From positions 1-27,641 of the forward strand of contig SYGQ01000201.1 of NCBI GenBank assembly GCA_005799475.1: a stretch of DNA of 27,641 bases. Direction: 5' to 3'. Positions within the stretch are counted from its first letter, which is position 1; each line of letters opens with the position of its first letter. This document shows, piece by piece, positions 6,091 to 13,672 of the stretch. The position numbers and the translations under genes were made by a program. This DNA is from Planctomycetia bacterium. Lineage in GTDB: Bacteria > Planctomycetota > Phycisphaerae > Phycisphaerales > SM1A02. The notes below the pieces were generated by a model. That model had not been told where the DNA came from. It worked only from the letters and a program-made list of their open reading frames with translations, and ran no database searches.

Positions 6091-8088
6091 ATGACGCTCG
6101 AGGCGGCGGCAGTTCTCTCCGAATCGGGTCCTATCTCGAAGCGCCTTCCCGGGTTTGAGGTTCGCGGCGAGCAACTCGAGATGGCCACCGCCGTTGACGC
6201 GTGCCTCGAACGCCGCGGCCGACTCATCGTTGAGGCGGGAACCGGCGTCGGGAAGAGCTTCGCCTACCTCGTGCCGGCGATTCGCCAGGTCGTCGAAAAG
6301 GGGCAGCGGGTCATCATCTCGACGCACACCATCGCCCTGCAAGAGCAACTCGTTGAGAAGGATGTCCCGCTCCTGCGCGCGGCGACCTCCGCGGAGTTCT
6401 CCACGGTGCTCGTGAAGGGTCGCGGAAACTATGTGTCGCTGCGGCGGCTCGAACTGGCCTTAGCAAGGGGGGCGAAGCTCTTCCCCGACGAGTCGCACGA
6501 TCAGCAACTGGAACAACTGGACGCGTGGGCCCGCTCCACGGATGACGGATCGACATCGAGTTTGGCGATTCAGCCCGAGCGTCGGATCTGGGACCTCGTC
6601 CAATCCGACGCGGGGAACTGCATGGGTCGCAAGTGCCCCCGTTACGACGCGTGCCACTACCAGAAGGCGAGGAGGCGAATGGAGGGCGGACAGATTCTCG
6701 TCACCAACCATGCGCTCTTCTTCAGCGACCTCGCCATGCGTGCCAACGGCGGGCGTGGGTTTCTTCCCGCCTACGGCCATGTCATCCTTGATGAGGCGCA
6801 CTCGATCGAAGAAGTCGCCGCCGAGCACTTTGGCGGCCAGATCTCGGAGAGCGCGGTCGCTCACCTTCTTCGGTCGCTCTGGAATCCGGCGACTCATCGT
6901 GGTGCGCTCAGCGACATCCGCCTGAAGGACGGCGGTGATGCAGCGGTCCGCTCCGTGCTGGCGAGCGTCGAAGACTGCCGCAAGGGGGCGAATGCGTTTT
7001 TCTCATCACTTCGCCGCTGGCGAGCCAATCAACCCGGCGAAGGCGAAGTCCGCATCCGAGAACCCGGGATCGTCGAAGACTCGCTGTCGCCGTCCCTCTC
7101 GCAACTCGCGACGCTGCTCAACCTCACTCGCGAGCGCGCGGCGGAAGAATCCGACGGGTGGGAAGTCAATGCGCTCGCCCAGCAGGCGGAGGCATTCGCA
7201 CAGGCGACGAGGACGCTGCTTGCACAGTCGATCCCCGGATGCGCGTTCTGGCTGGAACTTTCCGCGGCGCGTCCGAGCCGGAAGCAGGACGGCTTCGTCA
7301 CGCTGGCGGCCGCAGCAATCGAAGTCGGTCCGCTGCTCCAGAAACACCTCCTCTCCCAGGAGGTATCGGTTGTCATGACCTCGGGCACACTGGCGACGAC
7401 ACGCGGTGACCTCACCGCGGCGGTTCGCACGCTCGGCGCGGAGGGTGCGGCAACCCTCGTTCTCGGCAGTCCATTCGACTACGCGAGACAAGCGCGCTGC
7501 ATCATCGAGACCGATCTTCCCGATCCGCGAGAAGCCATGGACTGGGAGCCGATGGCGCAGCGAATTCTGAGGCACATTGAGGCCACCGACGGGGGGGCCT
7601 TCGTGCTCTGCACGAGTTTCCGAGACCTCAATGAACTCCGGGACGCTCTCGAAGAGCCACTCGACGAGCGGGGCTACCCGGCACTCTGGCAGGGCGCGGG
7701 CGTCTCTGCCGGCACACTGCTCAAGCGCTTCCGCGAGGACGAACGAAGCGTCCTCTTTGGCGTAGCCAGTTTCTGGCAGGGGGTCGATGTCCGTGGGCGT
7801 GGGCTGCGCAATGTGATCGTCACACGCCTTCCGTTCGAACCACCCGACGCACCGCTGACGCAGGCTCGGCACGACCTCATCGAGGCCCGCGGTGGAAATC
7901 CCTTCCGAGACGACTCGCTTCCTCGCGCCATCGTTCGCTTCCGCCAAGGATTCGGCCGGCTCATCAGGAGCGGCACCGACACAGGACAGTTCGTGATCCT
8001 TGACTCTCGTGTCGTACAAAAGCGCTACGGCCGCGCGTTTCTGGACGCGCTGCCCGATGGTCTTCGCATCGAGAGCATCGACGACTGA
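6091..8088 (+). CDS. dinG: DinG/YoaA-family ATP-dependent DNA helicase (XPD-like superfamily 2)
   Basis: A 665-residue 5'-3' helicase of the Rad3/XPD group, acting on DNA repair or R-loop intermediates. Seen: a Q-motif-like RGEQLEMA, Walker A EAGTGVGKS (48-56), motif Ia STHTIALQEQL, the DEAH box VILDEAHSIE (DEAH 234-237), and C-terminal helicase motifs ASFWQGVDVRGRGLRNVIV and RFRQGFGRLIRS. The Fe-S region keeps three cysteines, Cys177, Cys182 and Cys188, spaced x4 and x5. The usual first cysteine, in the motif GR-x-NYLC, is Ser116 here (GRGNYVSLRRL). The cluster may use Ser as ligand, be a three-Cys cluster, or be absent. The gene stands alone and converges on the DUF1501 gene with a 12-base gap. 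Confidence 0.9.
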   Translation: MTLEAAAVLSESGPISKRLPGFEVRGEQLEMATAVDACLERRGRLIVEAGTGVGKSFAYLVPAIRQVVEKGQRVIISTHTIALQEQLVEKDVPLLRAATSAEFSTVLVKGRGNYVSLRRLELALARGAKLFPDESHDQQLEQLDAWARSTDDGSTSSLAIQPERRIWDLVQSDAGNCMGRKCPRYDACHYQKARRRMEGGQILVTNHALFFSDLAMRANGGRGFLPAYGHVILDEAHSIEEVAAEHFGGQISESAVAHLLRSLWNPATHRGALSDIRLKDGGDAAVRSVLASVEDCRKGANAFFSSLRRWRANQPGEGEVRIREPGIVEDSLSPSLSQLATLLNLTRERAAEESDGWEVNALAQQAEAFAQATRTLLAQSIPGCAFWLELSAARPSRKQDGFVTLAAAAIEVGPLLQKHLLSQEVSVVMTSGTLATTRGDLTAAVRTLGAEGAATLVLGSPFDYARQARCIIETDLPDPREAMDWEPMAQRILRHIEATDGGAFVLCTSFRDLNELRDALEEPLDERGYPALWQGAGVSAGTLLKRFREDERSVLFGVASFWQGVDVRGRGLRNVIVTRLPFEPPDAPLTQARHDLIEARGGNPFRDDSLPRAIVRFRQGFGRLIRSGTDTGQFVILDSRVVQKRYGRAFLDALPDGLRIESIDD

Positions 8089-8100
8089 AGCTGTCGCCGG

Positions 8101-9381
8101 CTAGGTCCGCAGGAACTTGAGTGCGGGGTAGGCGCCGCCGAGCACGGTCTTGCTCGGGGCCACCATCCACTTGTCGAGGATGGTGGCGTAGACCGACCGG
8201 AAGTCCGTTGTGAACTTGAGGTCGCCGTTGTCGAGGTCGGTCATCGATGGGTGCTCGCCATGGAGGCCGCCCTTGACGGGCGACCCTAGAACGAACATCG
8301 GCGCTGCGGTGCCATGGTCGGTGCCGCCTGAGGCATTCTGCTTCACGCGACGACCGAACTCACTGAAGACCATCGTGACGACGCGCGAGTCATTGCCTTG
8401 CGCCTTGAGGTCCGCTTGGAACGCGACGATCGCTTCGGAGAGTTCGCGCATCAAGTTGCCGTGCGCGCCCTGCTGATTGCTGTGCGTGTCGAACCCGGTC
8501 TGAGAGACATAGTAAACGCGGGTGTTCAGGTCATCGCGGATCATGGCGCCTACCGCGCGCAACTGAGTCGCCAGGCGCGAGCCTGGGTAGGCCACAAGTG
8601 GCGTGCGCCCGATCGCCGTGCGGATGCGATCACTCGAGAGTTGCGCGTCGAGCGCGGTCCGCATGAGGAACGCGGCCTGCGAGCCCGGATCGACGCCGCC
8701 GAGCGGCCCGGCGCGGTTCATCTGGTCGTAGGGGCGCTCCAAGCTGCCGGGGAGTTCCTTGCCCATCCACTGGAACAGTCGCGCATCTTCGAACGAGACC
8801 GGCTTGGCCGTTGTTCCGATCATGGCCAAGGGTGCCGAGCGACCGATGGCCACCTGGGCATCGGCAGCGGGCGATCCATTGCAGGTGCAGTCGACATAGC
8901 GGCCGATCCATCCGTCGCCGCGCCCTGATCGCTGCGCAGTGTGCCAGATATCCATCGACGCGAAGTGCGACCGATTGGGGTTCGGGTAGCCGACACCCTG
9001 TACGACCGCAAGTTTGCCGTCGTCGTAGAGATCCTTGAGTCCCTTCAGGTTCGGGTGCAGTCCGACTCCCGCCTTCTGATCGAGCGCCAGCGCGCCGTTC
9101 TCCTTGCCCGGAGCGGCGATGCCGATCTGCGGACGCGCCCTGTAGTAGTCATCGCTTCCAAATGGGACGACCGAGTTGAGTCCATCGTTGCCGCCGCTCA
9201 TCTGGACAACGACGAGAATTCTGTCCTCGGGGACTCCCGCCTGACTGGAGACGCGCGCATCGGCGCTCAGCATGCCGACGGCCGACTGTTGGACGAACCA
9301 CGGGATCGTGCCCACGAGCGATGCGAGCGTGACGCCCTGTTGGAGGAAGATCCGGCGCGAGAAGGGTGTGGTGGGTTCCAT
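8101..9381 (-). CDS. DUF1501 protein with twin-arginine signal
   Basis: A 426-residue protein of the DUF1501 family, distantly related to sulfatases/alkaline phosphatases; the biochemical role is unknown. The N-terminus has a Tat-type signal (SRRIFLQQGVTLASLVG) followed by the family hallmark MSGGNDGLNSVVPFG and the segment DDYYRARPQIGI. Other family features: GLHPNLKGLKDLYDDGKLAVVQGVGYPNPNRSHF (read as three short motifs: LHPNLKGL, AVVQGVGYP, RSHF), GFDTHSNQ, VFSEFGRR and GTDHGTAAPMFVLG. It should therefore fold in the cytoplasm and be exported by Tat. It is the last gene of the five-gene unit, 16 bases after the DUF1800 stop, with a GGAGAG ribosome binding site. DUF1800-DUF1501 adjacency is common across bacteria. 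Confidence 0.9.
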   Translation of the reverse strand: MEPTTPFSRRIFLQQGVTLASLVGTIPWFVQQSAVGMLSADARVSSQAGVPEDRILVVVQMSGGNDGLNSVVPFGSDDYYRARPQIGIAAPGKENGALALDQKAGVGLHPNLKGLKDLYDDGKLAVVQGVGYPNPNRSHFASMDIWHTAQRSGRGDGWIGRYVDCTCNGSPAADAQVAIGRSAPLAMIGTTAKPVSFEDARLFQWMGKELPGSLERPYDQMNRAGPLGGVDPGSQAAFLMRTALDAQLSSDRIRTAIGRTPLVAYPGSRLATQLRAVGAMIRDDLNTRVYYVSQTGFDTHSNQQGAHGNLMRELSEAIVAFQADLKAQGNDSRVVTMVFSEFGRRVKQNASGGTDHGTAAPMFVLGSPVKGGLHGEHPSMTDLDNGDLKFTTDFRSVYATILDKWMVAPSKTVLGGAYPALKFLRT

Positions 9382-9397
9382 GGGACTCTCCAGAGGT

Positions 9398-10891
9398 CTA
9401 GCAGAGTTGATACTCGGGCATCGCGGTCACGAGGCAGAGCGCGCTCACGAGGCGCTCGCCACGGAGGTCGCCCCCCAAGCCATCGGTGAACGACTTGAAC
9501 TGTTTCCTCCGCTCCGGCGGTGCGCTGACGGCAAGGACAAGGTCAAGAAGCGCGTCGGACGCTGAGGCCTTCGAGGCTGACATGCGTTTGGCGATCGCGC
9601 CTTCGAGGGCGGTGGTTGGCCACTGCGCCAGATTGGCGTCCCAGTCAAAGGCCTCGGGACGCATCCCCGTAATGAGGTAGACGGCAAGGTTCTGTCGCAC
9701 GAACAGCGTGCTCGTGTTGATCCAAGTGCGCCCACAGTCCCAACCCTTCACGGAGGGCGGCATGAAGAGCGACTGTCCCATGAGGTCGGTGGCCGAGTTG
9801 AGCGTCGCCAGATCGCGCGGGGGGACTCCGAGTTCGCGAATCGTCTGCACGGTCAACTGGACTGGGCTCTTGATCGATCCACCGCGATGGGCTTCGTCGA
9901 AGAAGTGTTGACTCTTGAAGAGCATCGTGAGGACCGGCTTCAACTCGTACTGCTTTTTGCGCAGTTCCGCGGCCAACGCCTTGACGACGGGCGCGACCTT
10001 GTTCGAGGGCATCCCGGGCGCGTCGTTGACGAAGAACCGATAGAGCTTGCCGCAGAGGAACTCGCTGCTCTCCTTGCGCGACAGAATGATCCGCGCGAAA
10101 TCGTCGCCATCCCAGTTCCCGGTCTGGCCGAGGATCGTCTTCGGATCGTCGTCATGTCCGTCGTCGCGGAACTGGAACGAGTCATCGTTGAAGGTGTAGC
10201 CCGTGAGGGCCCGAGCGCCCTCTTTGATGTCCTGCTCGGTGTAGGCGTGCCCCTCGCCGAGCACGAAGAGTTCCATGAGTTCGCGTGCGAGGTTTTCGTT
10301 GGGGCGCCCTCGGCGGCTCTCGTCGTTGTCGAGGTACTTCAGCATCGCCGGGTCGCGCAGGATCCGTAGCGTGAGATCGGCGAAGTTGCCCGTCGCGTGG
10401 GTTCGGAACAACCGGTTCTGCAGAAACGAGTGGTAACTGTCTTCGATCGTCCTGTAGCCCGTCGCGAAGTGCCCGTGCCAGAAGAGTGTCATCTTCTCTT
10501 CGAGCGGCCGACCGGTCTCAACCATCCGCTTGAGCCACCACTTCTGCATCTCCTTGAGCTGCGCGCGGTCCTGGCCGTCGCGCTCGTTGCGCAGCTTCTG
10601 GATCGTCTCCAACGCGGCTTCGTCGTTGCCCCGCCGCGCCATCGCCACCATCTCTCGCTCGGCTGGCGTGAGCGGCTTGCGAATGTCCTTGTCGAAGTCA
10701 GTGTCGGCCACTGGCAAGTTCGGTGCGTTCTCAAACTCGACCAGATAGGCGACGGCCTCGTTGAGGCCCATCGCGACGAGCTGCTCGACCTGCGCACTGG
10801 TCCCCCCGAACCCAGCACGGGTCAGGAGGTGACGCGCTGCCGCCTCATCGAAGCGCGAACGATCCAGCGGGGACATGGAGAGGTTCGTCAT
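9398..10891 (-). CDS. DUF1800 family protein
   Basis: A 497-residue protein of the DUF1800 family, function unknown, almost always paired with DUF1501. Seen: the N-terminal motif AARHLLTRAGFGGT, a charged helical region rich in Arg/Glu, the core motif LFWHGHFATG, ENLARELMELFVLGEG with HAYTEQDIKEGARALTGYTF after it, and a PPSVKGWDCGRTWI-type motif near residue 400. No signal peptide is obvious; export could depend on the Tat substrate partner, which is inference. The ATG at 10891 overlaps the stop of the upstream membrane protein gene as ATGA, a translational-coupling arrangement. A TTG at 10900 is possible but less likely. Confidence 0.9.
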   Translation of the reverse strand: MTNLSMSPLDRSRFDEAAARHLLTRAGFGGTSAQVEQLVAMGLNEAVAYLVEFENAPNLPVADTDFDKDIRKPLTPAEREMVAMARRGNDEAALETIQKLRNERDGQDRAQLKEMQKWWLKRMVETGRPLEEKMTLFWHGHFATGYRTIEDSYHSFLQNRLFRTHATGNFADLTLRILRDPAMLKYLDNDESRRGRPNENLARELMELFVLGEGHAYTEQDIKEGARALTGYTFNDDSFQFRDDGHDDDPKTILGQTGNWDGDDFARIILSRKESSEFLCGKLYRFFVNDAPGMPSNKVAPVVKALAAELRKKQYELKPVLTMLFKSQHFFDEAHRGGSIKSPVQLTVQTIRELGVPPRDLATLNSATDLMGQSLFMPPSVKGWDCGRTWINTSTLFVRQNLAVYLITGMRPEAFDWDANLAQWPTTALEGAIAKRMSASKASASDALLDLVLAVSAPPERRKQFKSFTDGLGGDLRGERLVSALCLVTAMPEYQLC

Positions 10892-11964
10892 GGCAAGCAA
10901 GTGTCCTTCGTCTCATCATTGTCCCAATGCCGCCACAGGAGGACACCAAGCAGAAGAATTGGGAGAATGATCCACCCTGTGGCGTGGTGGACGAACGCGG
11001 CTTCGTAGCAGGGGATGCCCACGAGCACGGCGATCCAAGGCCACGCGCCCCGCACGCCGCGAACGCGAAAGAGCAGCATGAACGGGAAAACGAGCCCGTA
11101 GAGGCCCAGATATCGGAGGTAGCACGACTCCCCGAGGAGCGATCCCGCACCCGGACCCACGCGCAGGAGCCAGCCGGCGAACAGAGCCACGGTGATCGCA
11201 ACCCCGAGCGAGAATGGCGAGCCGCGGTCCTCCCCAGCGAGGGGACTCAGGCGCTCGCGCCCGTGGGCCCCGATGGTGAACGCCAGCTGCGCCGCCCAGA
11301 GCACGAGGAGTCCACTCGACGCCCGCGGCGCACCGGTCGATGGATCGAACAACCATGCGATCCCGGTGAGCGTGGCCGCAAAGGCGATTCCGAACACCCC
11401 GAAGCAGTGACGACTCGGCGACTCTGCAAGCGTGCGGTGAAATGTCAGGTCCAGATACGGGCACAGCACGAAGCCGAGCGCGATCGCGGGCGCGAGGAAC
11501 CCGATTTCGGCCAGCGGTCTTGCGCCGGTCATCGCGATCCCTTGGGCGTCGCCCGCATTGCCACTGAGGAGACACGCGAGAGTGATCGTGCCGATGACGA
11601 CCGAGAGCACCAGCCACGAGCGCGAACGGCACCATGACAGCAGGAACCCCGCGACAACGCACGCGAGGGCGATCGCCGGCGGCAGCATCCATCCGGCGAA
11701 CGCTGCTTGGAAGATGATCGTGGCCATCGTGAACCGCGCCGGCCATGGTCCAAGTCGCTCCCGGAGCCCGCGCATGCAATCGCGGTCGACGAGGTAGCCG
11801 AACGCCGCGCATCCGATCACATTTGGAATGGCGAATGTAAGAAATCCTGCCCATCCGTAGTCGCGCAGCATGATGAACGGCAGGAACATCCCGATACACC
11901 ATGTCCAACTCGCTGACGCGAAGAGTCCCCACGCGATCGTGCGCCACGCGTGAGAACTACTCAT
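10888..11964 (-). CDS. Multipass membrane protein, function unknown
   Basis: A 358-residue integral membrane protein with roughly nine or ten hydrophobic segments, for example TIAWGLFASASWTWCIGMF, LTFAIPNVIGCAAFGYLV, AIALACVVAGFLLSW and a C-terminal WIILPILLLGVLLW ending in a charged tail. The first 60 residues (W-x-IGMFLPFIMLRDYG, then FAIPNVIGCAAFGY) resemble the first helices of sodium:solute symporters, but I see no full symporter domain, so I do not assign a transport function. It lies in the middle of the five-gene unit: it overlaps the FmdB-like gene by 8 bases upstream and the DUF1800 gene by 4 bases (ATGA) downstream. This tight coupling suggests it works with the DUF1800/DUF1501 products at the membrane. 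Confidence 0.75.
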   Translation of the reverse strand: MSSSHAWRTIAWGLFASASWTWCIGMFLPFIMLRDYGWAGFLTFAIPNVIGCAAFGYLVDRDCMRGLRERLGPWPARFTMATIIFQAAFAGWMLPPAIALACVVAGFLLSWCRSRSWLVLSVVIGTITLACLLSGNAGDAQGIAMTGARPLAEIGFLAPAIALGFVLCPYLDLTFHRTLAESPSRHCFGVFGIAFAATLTGIAWLFDPSTGAPRASSGLLVLWAAQLAFTIGAHGRERLSPLAGEDRGSPFSLGVAITVALFAGWLLRVGPGAGSLLGESCYLRYLGLYGLVFPFMLLFRVRGVRGAWPWIAVLVGIPCYEAAFVHHATGWIILPILLLGVLLWRHWDNDETKDTCLP

Positions 11965-12244
11965 TGTCGCGGTGAATGCTCGGTGGGCCCTGACCGGCCT
12001 TCTTCTCCCAAACGCCTTCGCCGGCGCGCTCGTACTTGGTGAATCCGAGGCGGTCCAAGTTCTTGTTGGAGAGTTTCGACGCGTCAGACCCGAGTTGCAC
12101 CTGGCTCGCCACCGGGAGTCGGCGCACGGGGAGTCCGCTCGTCGGATGCGCCGTCAGCGCGGGCTCATGCATCGCTTGGAAGACCTCAAACTGCTCATCG
12201 TCGCTGCCGTCGGGATTGACGACGCAGTAGAGGTAGGTCGGCAT
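11957..12244 (-). CDS. FmdB-like small protein lacking zinc-ribbon cysteines
   Basis: A 95-residue protein. It opens with MPTYLYC and continues with FEVFQAMHEPALT then GLPVRRLPV, matching the FmdB/CxxC zinc-ribbon layout (MPxYxYxC, FEVxQ, GxPVRR). Only one of the four expected zinc cysteines is kept: the second pair, normally CPxCG, reads HPTSG here. A metal-free ribbon-like fold is therefore likely. The remainder is polar and has no recognisable domain. It starts 2 bases after the epimerase stop and overlaps the membrane protein gene by 8 bases. Function unknown; FmdB proteins have been proposed as regulators but that is not established. Confidence 0.75.
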   Translation of the reverse strand: MPTYLYCVVNPDGSDDEQFEVFQAMHEPALTAHPTSGLPVRRLPVASQVQLGSDASKLSNKNLDRLGFTKYERAGEGVWEKKAGQGPPSIHRDNE

Positions 12245-12246
12245 CG

Positions 12247-13056
12247 CTACACGATTGTAGGGACGAGCCTTCGCACAAGGTCACGCGCGCGTGCGATGTC
12301 CTCGTCTCGGCACGCGCCGGCTTCCCGCTCGATCACGAGGTTGACGCCCTGCGTAAGCGCGAGGAACGGTTTCCACGCCACCTGCCCGTCACCGACGGGG
12401 AGTTCCCTCCCCCAGGTGCCTGGCGTGGTCGTGGCGCATGCGTCCTTGACATGGACCTGCCGGACGCGCGAGGCGAGAAGTTCGATGGCCTGCACCGGAT
12501 CCCCCTTGCCATAGAGGATCATGTTGGCGGGGTCAAAGTTCACGCCCACGCCGGGCCTGTCCAGTTCGTCGAGGGCGTGCCGCAGGGTCGTTGCAGTCTC
12601 TTGCCCGGTCTCCAAGGCGAGCGTCACCCCACGCTGCGCGAACAGGTCGGCGACTGTTCGTAGGCGATCCAACATCACACGGCGCAGCGGCCCCGCCTCG
12701 TGGGGGATGAATCCGGCGTGGAAGGTGACGAGGTCGATGCCCGAGCGCTCGGCGAAGGCCGCACACGCGAATGCGCGGTCGAGGTTCTCGCTCCACTGCA
12801 CATCGGGTCGCACACCACCCGTTGCGGTGATGGACTCGATCGTTGAGTAGTCCTCGCCCGCGAAAGCCAGCATGCCACTGACGATGGCGATCCCGTCGCC
12901 GCGCAGCGCATCAACGGCATCACGCCACGCGGGATCCGTGAAGCAGGGCACGAGCGCGAGTTGAACCCGTGGAACATCCAGCGATTTCAGACGATTCGCC
13001 AGTTCACGCGGCGACTTCGGCTTCAGGCTCCAGGAACAAACAGCGAGGGTCGCCAT
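12247..13056 (-). CDS. Sugar phosphate isomerase/epimerase family protein (TIM barrel)
   Basis: A 269-residue AP-endonuclease-2-type TIM barrel, the fold of xylose isomerase-like sugar epimerases and hydroxypyruvate isomerase. The probable metal ligands can be followed: Glu in LALETGQE, Asp in GVNFDPANM, His in VRQVHVKD, and Glu in LVIEREAG. HAGFIPHE carries an additional His/Glu pair typical of this family. No signal peptide is present, so it is cytoplasmic. The substrate cannot be deduced. It is the first gene of the cassette running down to the DUF1501 gene and is divergent from the hotdog gene, with 48 bases between the start codons. A TACTAT hexamer about 27 bases upstream is a possible -10 box. 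Confidence 0.85.
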   Translation of the reverse strand: MATLAVCSWSLKPKSPRELANRLKSLDVPRVQLALVPCFTDPAWRDAVDALRGDGIAIVSGMLAFAGEDYSTIESITATGGVRPDVQWSENLDRAFACAAFAERSGIDLVTFHAGFIPHEAGPLRRVMLDRLRTVADLFAQRGVTLALETGQETATTLRHALDELDRPGVGVNFDPANMILYGKGDPVQAIELLASRVRQVHVKDACATTTPGTWGRELPVGDGQVAWKPFLALTQGVNLVIEREAGACRDEDIARARDLVRRLVPTIV

Positions 13057-13080
13057 GGGAGGTCCGGAAGGGGTTCGATG

Positions 13081-13087
13081 ATAGTAT
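13081..13087. promoter_or_regulatory. Shared -10-like element between epimerase and hotdog genes
   Basis: The short sequence ATAGTAT reads as TAGTAT on the plus strand (17 bases before ATG 13105) and as a TACTAT-type hexamer on the minus strand (toward ATG 13056). It is the only A/T-rich patch in this divergent gap. Assignment is by position only. Confidence 0.3.
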
Positions 13088-13104
13088 TCCGCACCTTCGG
13101 GTCC

Positions 13105-13665
13105 ATGATGACGACGCTGAAAACCGAACTTGTGCCACTCAGCCTCTTGGAGCGCATCGAGGCGTTCGTCTCGCGCCTCTCAACCCGCAACAACTTCTGG
13201 CACAGAGTCTGCTCGCTGATCTGGCTGCCCTACGCGTTCCGCTCAGGGATCACCATGAAGAGCCTCGGCTCGGACCGCTTCGTCGCGATCTTGCCATTCC
13301 GGCGGATCAATCGGAATTGGTACAACGCCATGGCGGGGGCCGCGCTCCTTGGTAACAGCGAAGTCGCCGGCGGGATGTACCTGTTCTCGCGCTGCGGCGG
13401 CGAGTACATCGTCGTCTGCAAGAAGCTCAGCTATCGATTTCTCCGTCCATGTGTCGGACCCGCGGTTTATCATGTGATTTGCAAGGACGATCTCGAGGAG
13501 AGCCTTGCGACCAAGGGCGAGTTCAACATCGACATTGAGCTGGAGGTGCTGCAGCAGGTCCGCGGCATCGCTCCCGGGAAGGAACGGCGAGTGGGCCGCT
13601 GTGACGCGACCTTCCACTGCACGCCGAAGGCGCTGCTGAGGGCTCGGAAGCTCGCGCGCGGATAG
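13105..13665 (+). CDS. DUF4442-like hotdog-fold protein (thioesterase superfamily)
   Basis: A 186-residue protein resembling DUF4442 / PaaI-like hotdog proteins, which include acyl-CoA thioesterases. Seen: a helical N-terminus ending in WLPYAFRSGITMKSLG, then FRRINRNWYNAMAGAALLG, where the N-R-N motif and the following small-residue helix match the hotdog 'R-x-N-x-x-G-x-x-H' region, though the usual catalytic Asp/His are not evident. Beta strands EYIVVCKKLSYRFLRP and KEFNID-like repeats follow. Starts at 13078, 13105 and 13108 are all in frame; I prefer 13105, which gives a short leader from the nearby hexamer. It ends 7 bases before ligA and is probably cotranscribed with it; no functional link is known. 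Confidence 0.65.
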   Translation: MMTTLKTELVPLSLLERIEAFVSRLSTRNNFWHRVCSLIWLPYAFRSGITMKSLGSDRFVAILPFRRINRNWYNAMAGAALLGNSEVAGGMYLFSRCGGEYIVVCKKLSYRFLRPCVGPAVYHVICKDDLEESLATKGEFNIDIELEVLQQVRGIAPGKERRVGRCDATFHCTPKALLRARKLARG

Positions 13666-13672
13666 TCCGGGA

